Below are positions 1-7,815 of a stretch of DNA of 57,670 nucleotides, piece by piece. The position numbers were made by a program, and so were the translations under genes. The DNA is from Opitutia bacterium (GTDB taxonomy: Bacteria > Verrucomicrobiota > Verrucomicrobiia > Opitutales > Opitutaceae), in contig CANJCM010000021.1 in NCBI GenBank assembly GCA_947472765.1, positions 1-57,670 on the forward strand, given 5' to 3'. The notes below the pieces were generated by a model. That model searched no databases. It saw only the letters and a program-made list of their open reading frames with translations, and was not told where the DNA came from. The first letter of the stretch is position 1; each line of letters opens with the position of its first letter.

Positions 1-233
1 AACACGGCCTCAGCTTCGCGGATCTGTTCGTTGCTCAAACTCGTCGCCGTTGCTCGCAAACCGGAGGCGGCCTGCAACGCGTTTAATTCGAGTGCGGCCT
101 TTTCGGCCGCTGCCTCTTCCTTCGTTTTGAAGTTTTTACGGATGCGAACGCCGTGGAGCCAACCGGCCACACGCCATGAGGTTATTCCGTTCCGATTTTC
201 GAACTGGCTGACGGCAAATCCTGTCTGATTCAT
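1..233 (-). CDS. Tyrosine recombinase (integrase), N-terminal part, runs off left edge
   Basis: Reading leftward from the ATG at 233 there is an open frame to the window edge, about 77 residues. It holds SWRVAGWLHGVRIRKNF followed by a Lys/Glu/Ala-rich helix (KTKEEAAAEKAALELNAL), which resembles the arm-type DNA-binding N-terminus of phage and island tyrosine recombinases. The catalytic domain would lie left of the window, so the Arg/Tyr residues cannot be seen. The position supports the call: the gene starts 63 bp beyond the CCA end of a tRNA-His gene on the same strand, the classical arrangement for an element integrated at a tRNA 3' end. No clear Shine-Dalgarno site; an inverted repeat sits just upstream. 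Family assignment is moderately sure, function inferred. Confidence 0.7.
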   Translation of the reverse strand, partial: MNQTGFAVSQFENRNGITSWRVAGWLHGVRIRKNFKTKEEAAAEKAALELNALQAASGLRATATSLSNEQIREAEAV

Positions 234-236
234 GCT

Positions 237-263
237 TAGGTTGCCACGTCAACTGGCAACCTA
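237..263. promoter_or_regulatory. Perfect 10-bp inverted repeat directly before the integrase start
   Basis: TAGGTTGCCA (237-246), a 7-nt spacer and TGGCAACCTA (254-263) form a perfect 10+10 inverted repeat ending 4 bp before the integrase ATG. It could be a repressor operator, a recombinase core/arm site, or an mRNA hairpin masking the start. The symmetry is seen; the role is inference. Confidence 0.45.
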
Positions 264-271
264 GCTTCAGG

Positions 272-294
272 TTTTCTCCTCTCAGAGGAGAAAA
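272..294. repeat. Perfect 11-bp palindrome after the tRNA 3' end
   Basis: TTTTCTCCTCT (272-282), one C, then AGAGGAGAAAA (284-294) is a perfect palindrome touching the encoded CCA of tRNA-His. The T-run precedes rather than follows the stem on either strand, so it is not a standard intrinsic terminator. It may be a tRNA 3' processing or termination hairpin, or part of an attachment site. Confidence 0.5.
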
Positions 295-295
295 A

Positions 296-373
296 TGGGG
301 CGGCCAACGGGACTCGAACCCGCGACCCCAAGATTCACAATCTTGTGCTCTAACCAACTGAGCTATGACCGCC
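296..373 (-). tRNA. tRNA-His (GTG anticodon)
   Basis: On the minus strand the sequence folds as a full cloverleaf: acceptor GCGGTCA/TGGCCGC, D arm AGCTC..GAGC, anticodon stem CAAGA/TCTTG with loop TTGTGAA (anticodon GTG, histidine), and T arm GCGGG-TTCGAGT-CCCGT. It has the tRNA-His hallmarks, an extra encoded G at -1 (373) facing discriminator C73 (299). CCA is encoded at 298-296. An integrase gene follows its 3' end, so this is a likely integration site. Confidence 0.95.
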
Positions 374-460
374 GTAAGCTGAGGAACGGGGAATCTCGCA
401 GGCACTTTTCCGCTGTCAACCTTGGGTTTGATGCGGCCGCACCAGGGGGTGCGTGCCGCA

Positions 461-703
461 GTTGAGAGTTGAGGGTTGAGAGTTGAGAGCGGGCATGGCT
501 GACGCGGAATGGCGCTGTCGCTGCGGCGTAACTTTCAACGCGGAACACTCATTGCCTGAGAAGTGGGACCTGGACATTCCCTTCGACCGGGCAGGCAGAC
601 GGTAATCATGACTATTTGAGCGTTCGGCGTTGAATGTTGGGCGTTGAGCGTTGCCCGAAGGCCAGGCCTCCCCTCTCAACCCTCAACTCTCAGCTCTCAA
701 CTC
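461..703. repeat. Three heptad (7-nt period) arrays between tRNA-His and the next gene
   Basis: The 374-724 gap has no gene. It carries GTTGAGR heptads at 461-489, a TTGAGCG/TTCGGCG/TTGAATG array at 616-657, and CTCTCAA/CCCTCAA heptads on the opposite strand sense at 673-703, so the first and third arrays are inverted relative to each other and could pair. The last array ends about 20 bp before the start codon at 725. Spurious short frames here translate as Leu-Asn-Ser-Gln repeats. Confidence 0.8.
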
Positions 704-724
704 CGGCCCCACTCCCCCCACCCC

Positions 725-1570
725 ATGAGCACAAAACTCGTCACCTCGGTCGTCGTCGCCGTGCTGCTCGGCCTTGGCGCCGGATATTACCTCGGTCAGT
801 CCGCTCACACCGAAGTCTCGGTCGCCGCCGCGGTGGCCGCCACCCGTCAGGACACCACGACGTCTGCGGCGCTCTCGGAGTCGAATCACGCGCTGCAGCG
901 CGAAAACGCCCGCCTCGATGCGGAACTGGCGCGCGTCACCGCCGAGCGTGAACAGCTGCTGGCGCGCGCCCAGCGGGCCGAGCCCGCTTCCGCCGCGCCG
1001 ACGAAGGCAGGGCCAATTCTCGGCTGGATGCCCCGTTATGAACAGCAGCGGATTGTCATGGGCTATCTGCGCCAGGTCGCCGCGGTGCGCGACCAGTACG
1101 TACTCGAACACGGACATCCGCCAAAATCGATCCACGAAGTCGTGGGCATCAACGGCTACATCAAAACCATCCGCCCGGTCGCCGGCGAAAATTACAGCGA
1201 GCTCCCGATGGATCCGAGTCAGCCGCTCTCGGTCACGACCGCCGACGGCATGACGGTCACGCTGGATCCCACCGGTAAAACGACGACGCCCATCGACCTT
1301 CCGCCGGAGTTGGCCGAAGCCGAGAAGCTCCAGACGCAGGCGCGGCAGCTCGCGCAGAAGGGCAACGCCGCCCGCCAGAAGGCGCTGGAAGCGTACCGCG
1401 TGGTCAACGCCGGGAAAGATCCCGCGCGTCCGGATGCGCTCGTCCCGTTTTTCCCCACGCCGCAGGAAGGCGCGGACTACGTCGAATTCCTCGAGGTCCA
1501 AAAAGCCGCCGCGGCGGCCGCCAAGGCATCGACGCAGGCGCAGCGCGCCGCGGGCGGAAACGGCCGCTAG
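725..1570 (+). CDS. Hypothetical membrane-anchored coiled-coil protein
   Basis: A 281-residue protein not recognised as a characterised family. Residues 5-22 (LVTSVVVAVLLGLGAGYY) form one N-terminal membrane segment or uncleaved signal. Residues about 45-85 form a heptad-like coiled coil (ALQRENARLDAELARVTAER). A middle region with VVGINGYIKTIRPV and LSVTTADGMTVTLDPTGK looks globular, and the C-terminus is Ala/Gln-rich. Start at 725 is chosen because the frame upstream is heptad repeat DNA. It stands alone between repeat-rich gaps, so context says nothing about its job. Likely a periplasm-facing anchored protein; function unknown. Confidence 0.7.
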   Translation: MSTKLVTSVVVAVLLGLGAGYYLGQSAHTEVSVAAAVAATRQDTTTSAALSESNHALQRENARLDAELARVTAEREQLLARAQRAEPASAAPTKAGPILGWMPRYEQQRIVMGYLRQVAAVRDQYVLEHGHPPKSIHEVVGINGYIKTIRPVAGENYSELPMDPSQPLSVTTADGMTVTLDPTGKTTTPIDLPPELAEAEKLQTQARQLAQKGNAARQKALEAYRVVNAGKDPARPDALVPFFPTPQEGADYVEFLEVQKAAAAAAKASTQAQRAAGGNGR

Positions 1571-1739
1571 AATCGACCGGGCGGGTTGGCCGCAAAAAGG
1601 CCTAGCGCGGCGGAGCCGCAACCAAATCAGACCTCAAGCTGTCGAACCACTGGAGTTTAAGCAGCAAAGCTGCAAAGGCGCTAAGGGCCGACTCGACGAT
1701 CCTTTTTCACACGGAGACGCGGAGACGGGAGATTCTAAA

Positions 1740-1799
1740 AACAGGGAGATCGGTGCGACCGGGAAGCGAACGCTCCGAACTTTCCGACCTTCCTGTTCC
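1740..1799. repeat. Inverted repeat with 9-nt substructure, copy 1
   Basis: Left arm AACAGGGAGATCGGTGCGAC and right arm ending GACCTTCCTGTTCC are imperfect inverted repeats. The complement of the right arm reads AACAGGAAG-GTCGGAAAG-TTCGGA, a 9-nt repeating unit. A relative is at 38427-38497. Confidence 0.6.
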
Positions 1800-2341
1800 G
1801 ATCCTCTGAAATCCTCGCGCGAGACGACGATCCGGAAGTACAGCAGTGCAAGAGGCGCAAAAATCGAGGCGGAGCGATGCAGTGGAATGTAGGGCCGGCG
1901 CTCGCCGCCGGGCCGAATCGCGGAGGAAAGCCGTGGCCCGGCGACGAGCCGGTTCGGCAAGCTCACGGCCAAACGGAGGGAATCCCGGGCCCTGAGCCAG
2001 TCGAAGGGCGCTGGCCCTAAACCGATCAGTGGACCTTCCGTCGCACGTTAGGCCACCCTGGACGGTGAGGGCACCGTCCCTCCATGGACTGCTCATTGAG
2101 ATGAGGTGAAAGGACGTCTGAAAGATCCGCCTACCATGGAGGGCGGGTGCCCACACCCGCCGATTTCGTTCCACTGCATCGTTCCGGATCGCGAGGGGTG
2201 GCGCGCAGCGCGGGGGGGGGTGTTATCCGGGACGGGTTGCCTCACTCACGCGGGAACCGGGAAAATTGGATCGTCCGCCCTTCGCCGGTCGGAGACGCGG
2301 CGCTACGGGAAGTACGTCACGCTTTGCGTTCCAGCTTCGGG

Positions 2342-2437
2342 CAACGCTCAACTCTGAACTTTCAACGCTCAACGTTCAGGTGCGCGGCCAGTCGTCCTTG
2401 AGCGTTCAGCGTTGAAGGTTGGGCGTTGCAAGTTGTC
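2342..2437. repeat. Facing heptad arrays able to form a hairpin
   Basis: CAACGCT/CAACTCT/GAACTTT/CAACGCT/CAACGTT heptads (2342-2380) face TTGAGCG/TTCAGCG/TTGAAGG/TTGGGCG/TTGCAAG heptads (2399-2437) across a 20-nt spacer. The arms are approximately complementary and keep a 7-nt period despite base changes. Confidence 0.8.
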
Positions 2438-2570
2438 CGAAGTCCGGCGCGACGCAGCACGCCGAGGCATGGCGAAGACCTCGTCCGCAAATTCGCCACT
2501 CGGCATTCGGCAATCGCCACTCCCCTCCGTCGGGCTTGAGGGCCACGCCATCCGCTGCAACGTACTTCTC

Positions 2571-4100
2571 ATGCCCCTGCCCCGCCCTTTTCTTTGTGGC
2601 CTGGTGCTCGCCTGCCTTCTTGCAGTCAACGCCCGCGCGGCGGCGCCGAACATCCTGCTCGTCATTGCCGACGATCAGTCCTGGCCGCATGCCGGGGCTT
2701 ACGGCGACCGCACGGTCCAGACGCCCGCCTTCGATCGCATCGCCCGCGAGGGTGTGCTGTTCACGCACGGGTTCTGTCCCGCGGCGCAATGCAGTCCGTC
2801 GCGCGCCGCGTTGCTCACCGGACGCAACATCTGGCAGCTCGAGGAGGCCGGCCAGATGTCGAGCACGTTCCCGCCGAAGTTCACGACCTACACGGACGTG
2901 CTCCGCGCGCGGGGCTATCACGTCGGCTACACCGGCAAGCCCTGGGCGCCGGGTGACTGGAAGGCCGGCGGCCGCACGACCGATCCCGTGGGCGACGAAT
3001 ACAACGCGAAGACGCTCACGCCGCCCTCGAAGTTCATCAGCAACCTCGACTACGCGGAGAACTTCCGCGCCTTCCTCGCCCGCCGGCCGGCCGGGGCGCC
3101 GTTTCACTTCTGGTTCGGGAGCAACGAGCCGCACCGCGACTACGACCTCGATTCCGGAGTGCGCTCGGGGAAGCGGACCAGCGACGTGAAAGTGCCCGCG
3201 TATTTCCCGGACGACGACGTCGTGCGGCGCGACATCCTCGACTACAAATTCGAGATCGACTGGTTCGACCGGCAACTCGGCCGGATCATGGACGTGCTGC
3301 GCGAGACCGGCGAATTGGAGAACACGCTCATCATCGTGACCTCCGACAACGGCATGCCCTTCGATCGCGCCAAGGCCAGTCTCTACGAAGGTGGCACGCG
3401 GATCCCGCTCGCGATTCGCTGGGGCGCGCGGATTCCCGCGGGGCGCGTGGTGGACGACCTCGTCAGCCTGATTGACGTGGCGCCGACGGTGCTGACCGCG
3501 ACCGGCCTCGACCTGCTCCCCGGCACCACGGGCCGGAGCCTGCTGCCGCTGCTGACGTCCACGCGCACGACGGAGCCGGACCGCGACTTCGTGCTGCTGG
3601 GCAAGGAGCGGCACAACTATGCGCGGCCGGACAATCTCGGTTATCCGACGCGCGCGATTCGGACGCGCACGCATCTCTACATCCGGAACTTCAAGCCCGA
3701 CCGCTGGCCGATCGGCGACCCGCCCTATTATTGGTGTCACACGAAGATGACGAATCCGACGAAGGACTTCGTCCTGCGCGATCCGACGGCGCCGAAGCTG
3801 GCCTACTTCTACGACCTCATCTACGCCAAGCGCCCGGCCGAGGAACTCTACGACCTGACGACCGACGGTGACTGCATCCACAATCTCGCGACGAACGCCC
3901 GCCACGCCACGGTGCGGCAGGAATTATCGGCGAAGCTCGACCGCCTCCTGCTCGAACAGAAGGACCCGCGCGTGCTCGGCGAAGGCGACATCTTCGAGAG
4001 CTATCCGTATTTCCAGAAACTGCCGGAGCAGGGCTTCCCGGGCTTTTTCGAGTACGGGAAGTACAATCCGAAATACATGAGGCCGCAGCCGCGGCCCTAG
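2571..4100 (+). CDS. Secreted sulfatase (formylglycine, arylsulfatase / N-sulfoglucosamine sulfohydrolase-like)
   Basis: A 509-residue alkaline-phosphatase-fold sulfatase. Residues 1-24 (FLCGLVLACLLAVNARA) are a signal peptide, so it acts in the periplasm or outside. The metal site starts at NILLVIADDQSWP and the sulfatase signature CSPSRAALLTGRN follows about 60 residues later; its Cys would be oxidised to formylglycine, giving a type I sulfatase. IVTSDNGMPF supplies the second metal Asp/Asn pair. The overall pattern is closest to heparan-N-sulfatase-like sulfatases, which suggests sulfated glycans as substrate. The start at 2571 is chosen for the signal peptide; the frame upstream is repeat DNA. 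No maturase gene is in the window. Family sure, substrate inferred. Confidence 0.92.
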   Translation: MPLPRPFLCGLVLACLLAVNARAAAPNILLVIADDQSWPHAGAYGDRTVQTPAFDRIAREGVLFTHGFCPAAQCSPSRAALLTGRNIWQLEEAGQMSSTFPPKFTTYTDVLRARGYHVGYTGKPWAPGDWKAGGRTTDPVGDEYNAKTLTPPSKFISNLDYAENFRAFLARRPAGAPFHFWFGSNEPHRDYDLDSGVRSGKRTSDVKVPAYFPDDDVVRRDILDYKFEIDWFDRQLGRIMDVLRETGELENTLIIVTSDNGMPFDRAKASLYEGGTRIPLAIRWGARIPAGRVVDDLVSLIDVAPTVLTATGLDLLPGTTGRSLLPLLTSTRTTEPDRDFVLLGKERHNYARPDNLGYPTRAIRTRTHLYIRNFKPDRWPIGDPPYYWCHTKMTNPTKDFVLRDPTAPKLAYFYDLIYAKRPAEELYDLTTDGDCIHNLATNARHATVRQELSAKLDRLLLEQKDPRVLGEGDIFESYPYFQKLPEQGFPGFFEYGKYNPKYMRPQPRP

Positions 4101-4475
4101 TTGTGAGTTGAGAGTTGAGGGCTGAGAGTTGAGAGCGGCCGGATGGCTAGAGAGTTGGACGCAGCGCTCGAAGTAGCGCCGGTCGGAGACCACAGCTAAG
4201 GGAAGGCGCGTTGGGCGTTGAGCGTTGCGAGGGGGCCGAAATCCCGAGGCGTGGCGGCGAGCGCCAGCCCTACAGGGAGCGGTGGATGTTCAGCCCGACG
4301 GAACGCCCTTGGACGGTGGGGGCACCGTCCCTCCATGGAATTGCGCTCCGAAAGGGAGGAGCGAACGGAAGCCCGAACGTCCCGCCGTTCACTCTCAACC
4401 CTCAGCTCTCAACTCTCAACTCAGCCACAACTCTCAACTCAGCCACAACCCTCAACTCAGCCACAACCCTCAACT
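4101..4475. repeat. Heptad arrays and an 18-nt array between sulfatase and amidohydrolase
   Basis: TTGTGAG/TTGAGAG/TTGAGGG heptads start at 4101, the base after the sulfatase stop. A second short array lies at 4209-4228 and the GGACGGTG..CACCGTCC hairpin at 4311-4340. CTCTCAA heptads from 4389 pass into an 18-nt tandem (CTCAACTCAGCCACAACC, about four copies) whose last copy contributes the amidohydrolase TGA (4470-4472). Both flanking genes end at repeat borders. No gene lies in the gap. Confidence 0.8.
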
Positions 4476-5456
4476 AAGTTTGAACCCAAACAGCTTCGCT
4501 GCGTTCGAGATGTAGAGCTTCTGCTGCACCTCGGGACTGAGCTCGAGGTAGTTAAGCGCCATGAGCTTGATCGCCGTCCAGCAGGTGGGCGTGCCGCCGG
4601 CCGAGCAGTTGCAGTCTGATCCGAAGAGCATGCGATCCTGGTGGCGGATAATGAATTCCTTCGCGCGATAGGGATCGCGCAGCAGGGCATTGTTGCCGGA
4701 GCCGGCGGACATGTCGCAGTGGAGATTCGGATACCGTGACAGCCACTGGTCGGTGAGACCGCCCGGATTGATCAGGCCGCGCGGACGGCCGCCCTGGCTC
4801 TTGTGGTAGTTCTTGTCGATCGCGCCCCACCAGTCGATGCCGTGGCCGATGAAGGTCACGGTCGGATACTTCTCGATGACCTTGTAGAACTCGCTGAAGA
4901 CGGCGGCGGGGAAGAGAACTTCCTCGAAGTGGAAAAGAATCGGCACCTTGAAATCCCGGGCCATGTCGAGCATCCGCCAGGTGAAGGGAATGTCGCCCTC
5001 CCAGCGGTGCTCGCCGATGCCCTTGGCGCCGCCCTTGAGCGCCTTCTCGACCACCAAGCCGCGATCGCCACCCGCGCGCTGGGCCGAGGCGAACCGGATG
5101 TACTTGTTCGGCTCGGCCTTCATGAACTCGAAGTCGTAGTCGTTGCCGCCGAGAATCACGGAAGCGACCGCGTTGACCGCTTTCTGGTGCGCGACGAACT
5201 CCTTTTCGGTCCGGCCGCCGGCGCCGCCCTTCGGATTCTGTCCGCGCATGAAGTCCGGCACCTGGTGGGCGTGCATGTCGATCAGCGGATGCGTCGGCGC
5301 GCCGCGGGCATCGGTGCCGGCCGAGGTCTGGCCGGGCGCGGCTTCCTGCGCGAGGCCCCGGGGCAGAGCCGCCGCGACGGCGGCGGCACCGGCCACGGCG
5401 AGAAAGCCCCGCCGGGACATTTTCGAGCAGCCACAAGCAGAGTCACAGTGATGCAT
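4470..5456 (-). CDS. Tat-exported amidohydrolase 2 family metal-dependent hydrolase
   Basis: About 328 residues from the ATG at 5456; the ATG at 5420 (MSRRGFLAV) is an alternative. SRRGFLAVAGAAAVAAALPR is a twin-arginine signal. The metal-binding opening LIDMHAHQVPDF (HxH), ILFHFEEVLF, FIGHGIDWWG and LFGSDCNC follow in the order expected for an amidohydrolase_2 TIM barrel, with the last Asp as the likely catalytic metal ligand. Such proteins decarboxylate or hydrolyse small aromatic or lactone substrates; the substrate cannot be told here. The N-terminus is Cys-rich (CDSACGCSK) before the Tat motif, which is unusual. Convergent with the sulfatase; its stop codon lies in the flanking repeat array. 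Confidence 0.85.
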   Translation of the reverse strand: MHHCDSACGCSKMSRRGFLAVAGAAAVAAALPRGLAQEAAPGQTSAGTDARGAPTHPLIDMHAHQVPDFMRGQNPKGGAGGRTEKEFVAHQKAVNAVASVILGGNDYDFEFMKAEPNKYIRFASAQRAGGDRGLVVEKALKGGAKGIGEHRWEGDIPFTWRMLDMARDFKVPILFHFEEVLFPAAVFSEFYKVIEKYPTVTFIGHGIDWWGAIDKNYHKSQGGRPRGLINPGGLTDQWLSRYPNLHCDMSAGSGNNALLRDPYRAKEFIIRHQDRMLFGSDCNCSAGGTPTCWTAIKLMALNYLELSPEVQQKLYISNAAKLFGFKLS

Positions 5457-5512
5457 GGTGATGGGGGGTGTGGGGCTGCCTCTGTTTCGCGGCCTCGGAT
5501 CGGTCAACGCAG

Positions 5513-5935
5513 GCTTTGTGAATGCCGAGTGCCGAATGGCGAGTGCCGAATTGGAAAACTCGGGAGGATATCCGACACGCGACTACGTCCTGAATATCAC
5601 GTCACCGGACCGCTCGTTAAAATTCGCCACTCGTGGCAACGCCGAGTGGCGAGTGCCAAGTGCCAAATTTGGAAAATCCACATCGCAGCCGACCGCCAAA
5701 AGCGCCCCCGGAATCACGCGAACGCGACGCACCCGGAATTCGGCACTCGGCATTCGCCAATCGCCATTCGTGAAAATGCCGATTGCCGAGTCCCGAGTGC
5801 CAAATGGGGGGCAATTCACAACGTCCGACTGGGGAAGATTCACACGGTCACCCGCACCCGACTGCGTCCCCAAAATCGCGGCCACGGAACACGCGCCTGA
5901 ATTCGCCACTCGGCACTCGGCATTCGCCAATCCCA
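5513..5935. repeat. Nested inverted GCCGAGT-type heptad arrays
   Basis: Four blocks, about 5513-5554, 5621-5680, 5737-5812 and 5897-5935, share a 7-nt unit of the type GCCGAGT/GCCGAAT/GGCGAGT or its complement. They alternate in orientation, so adjacent blocks can form long imperfect hairpins; for example GCACTCGGCATTCGCCAATC near 5745 faces GCCGATTGCCGAGTCCCGAG near 5778. They fill the 5457-5970 gap, which has no gene. Confidence 0.85.
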
Positions 5936-5970
5936 CCGCTCGCTCCTGGAGCGAAGCCGTTTCGCACGTC

Positions 5971-6432
5971 CTAAATCCCCTCCCACGCCTTCGTCGCCAC
6001 CGGGTCGCGGCCTTCGTCGTACTCGATGTGATCGACAATCGTCTCGATCGGTTTTCCGCTCAGGCCGGCGTCGATGATCCGCTGCGGCAGGACGGCGGAG
6101 CGCTCGTCGCGCCAGCCGAGCTTGAGGAGGAAACGATTCCAGATGTGGCAGTCCTCGTCGCTGCGCGGGGTGCCGTGCGCGTGGGCCCTGGCGAGAACCT
6201 CTTCGTCATTGGCGCCGGCGAGGGCGCGTTCGCGGAGGTCGGCGTAGCGCACGCCAAGGAAGCGACAGCAACGGCCGTCGAGCGTGAGGAACTTCTCGTC
6301 GCCGAGATTGGGCACGTAGTCCGCCGGCAGCTGGCCCGCGGCGTGCAGCCGGATCTTGTCGAGCATCCGGCCGAAATAGACGAGCCGGCCAACCTTCGCA
6401 TAGACACTCCGCAAACCGGGAACGTGGGGCAT
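5971..6432 (-). CDS. DUF5069 family protein
   Basis: About 153 residues. VGRLVYFGRMLDKIRLHAAG and LDGRCCRFLGV are typical of DUF5069, a small mostly helical cytosolic family common in Verrucomicrobiota and Planctomycetota with no known activity. HIWNRFLLKLGWRDE and IETIVDHIEYDEGRDP complete the domain at the C-terminus. Start 6432 (MPHVPGLRSV) fits the family length; 6444 is equally possible and the longer frame to 6630 lacks family features. No Shine-Dalgarno site is clear. Upstream is divergent with the LamG/PEP-CTERM gene; downstream is repeat DNA. Function unknown. Confidence 0.8.
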   Translation of the reverse strand: MPHVPGLRSVYAKVGRLVYFGRMLDKIRLHAAGQLPADYVPNLGDEKFLTLDGRCCRFLGVRYADLRERALAGANDEEVLARAHAHGTPRSDEDCHIWNRFLLKLGWRDERSAVLPQRIIDAGLSGKPIETIVDHIEYDEGRDPVATKAWEGI

Positions 6433-6682
6433 GTGTGGGATCATCCGCCGCGTCGACACGTTACAGCCAGAGGAATCTCGCTGGCAGGCATCCCAGCACC
6501 CACTCAGGCCGATAGGATCAGACATGAGTGATCCGAATGCGCCCGGAGAGCGGCAGCCTGAATAATGAGGTAACGCGATCCGGGTACGGGTGACCAGCCC
6601 GGCTATATGCATCAGGTTCATATTTGACACACAAAGCGCTTCGGAATTTCTCGAAATCGCCCGACCGGTTTAATCCTCGATT

Positions 6683-7501
6683 ATGAGAATTTCGCTTCTT
6701 CGCGTCCTCACCCTGAGTTGGCTGCTGCTGGCCTGGGCCGGTGGTCTTCGGGGACAAGCCGGTCTGGTGGCGCATTGGAAATTCGACGAGGCCAATGGCA
6801 CGACCGCCAGCGATTTTACCGGTAACTTCGACGGCACGCTCGGTGGCGGGGCGACTTTTGTCGGCGGCGGCATCTCGGGTAACGCGCTGAGCCTCGATGG
6901 CCTGACCGGCTCGCTGGTCAACATGGGCACCTCGATTGCTGGTTTCACCACTGGCGATTTCTCCCTCGTGGCTTGGATCAAGACGACCACCACCGCCGGT
7001 GCATCCGTGATTGCGGGAAAACACGAGGCGGGAACGGCCAACGGTTTCTTCCTCTCTTTGAATAACTCGTCGGGCTACGGCCTGGCCAACAAGGCATTCT
7101 TCTACGACAGCATGAACGCCGGCGGAGAGGCGATCTCGACGACCACGGTCAACGATGGCGCGTGGCACCAGATCGTCGGCGTCCTGACGGCCGGCAGCAG
7201 CCTGGAGCTTTATGTCGACGGCTTTCTCGAAGGCACCAAGGCCGGCCCGACCACGGTCGGCAACGCCGCACCGTTCCTGATCGGCGGCGTCGACATGAGC
7301 GGCACGCCGACGGCGCTCTTTGCCGGTTTGATCGACGACGTCCAACTGTACGAAGTCGCACTTAATTCCAGCGAGATTTTAACCCTGTTCAATAATCCCG
7401 GGCAGTCGCTCGCCATTCCCGAGCCGGCCATAAGCGCCGCCATCGCCGGCCTCGGCATCCTGTTTTTCGGCCTCTATCGCCGGAAGATTCGGCGGGGATA
7501 A
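6683..7501 (+). CDS. LamG/concanavalin-like protein with PEP-CTERM sorting tail
   Basis: 272 residues. A signal peptide (LLRVLTLSWLLLAWAGGLRG) is followed by one LamG-type jelly-roll domain: LVAHWKFDEANGTTASDFTG, FSLVAWIKTTTTAGASVIAG, WHQIVGVLTAGSSLELYVDG and AGLIDDVQLYEVALNSSEI. The C-terminus has the exosortase signal: PEP at about residues 246-248 (IPEPAIS), a hydrophobic helix (AAIAGLGILFFGLY) and a basic tail RRKIRRG. It should be exported, cleaved and anchored or released at the surface by an exosortase, which is not in this window. LamG domains usually bind glycans or proteins. Divergent from the DUF5069 gene. Confidence 0.9.
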   Translation: MRISLLRVLTLSWLLLAWAGGLRGQAGLVAHWKFDEANGTTASDFTGNFDGTLGGGATFVGGGISGNALSLDGLTGSLVNMGTSIAGFTTGDFSLVAWIKTTTTAGASVIAGKHEAGTANGFFLSLNNSSGYGLANKAFFYDSMNAGGEAISTTTVNDGAWHQIVGVLTAGSSLELYVDGFLEGTKAGPTTVGNAAPFLIGGVDMSGTPTALFAGLIDDVQLYEVALNSSEILTLFNNPGQSLAIPEPAISAAIAGLGILFFGLYRRKIRRG

Positions 7502-7815
7502 TCAGGGTAGGTCGGCCGTCGGCTTCCGACAGGCTCGGTTCCCGGCATAGCAAGGACGAAGCACGGCCAGACAGCTGCCTCACCCCAACGGCCACGCGCC
7601 CGCGGATTCCCGTTTCGGCCCCGGCCCCGCATTTGGATTTCGGAATTCGGCGCTTCCGGTGCACAGCCGAGAGGTCGGGCGGCCTTCCCCTTCCAAGTCC
7701 GGAGCCAACAGTGCGCGGGATCCCGCGCCCGATTCTCACTTGAATGTCCGGCCCGTAATTCCTGCAATTCACCCGTCTTCCTTTCCGGCATCGCCGGGCG
7801 TCAGCCTTTTCCGAC
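7502..7815. other. Gene-free gap with a short heptad array
   Basis: No gene is seen. A short array ATTTGGA/TTTCGGA/ATTCGGC/GCTTCCG (7627-7654) again shows a 7-nt period. GTCGGCCGTCGGCTTCCGAC at about 7511 is an imperfect inverted repeat just after the PEP-CTERM gene and may act as its terminator, though no T-run follows. Confidence 0.55.

Larger units (their letters stand above)
1571..2570. other. 1-kb gene-free gap with mixed repeat elements
   Basis: No convincing gene. It holds a nonamer-type inverted repeat (1740-1799); a GGACGGTG..CACCGTCC hairpin followed by TCCATGGA (2060-2088), seen again at 4311-4340; a GTAGGGCCGGCGCTCGCCG stretch (about 1891) with an opposite-strand relative near 4251-4274; inverted heptad arrays (2342-2437); and an ATTCGCC/ACTCGGC heptad array (2491-2525) ending 45 bp before the sulfatase start. 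Confidence 0.7.

Noticed and set aside
136-405. Open frame across the tRNA-His gene
   Set aside because: It runs through the tRNA and integrase start in another frame; no family features.
461-703. CRISPR array
   Set aside because: Units are 7 nt with no spacers and no cas genes are present.
683-1621. Long Arg-rich frame opposite the coiled-coil gene
   Set aside because: Antisense shadow in GC-rich DNA; composition is Arg/Ala-heavy and no domain is seen.
4211-4477. Frames rich in Leu-Asn-Ser-Gln repeats
   Set aside because: They are translations of heptad repeats and have no start signal or family match.
6520-6640. Possible riboswitch before the DUF5069 and PEP-CTERM genes
   Set aside because: GAACCTGATGC on the minus strand recalls part of a TPP element, but CTGAGA and the rest of the fold are missing.
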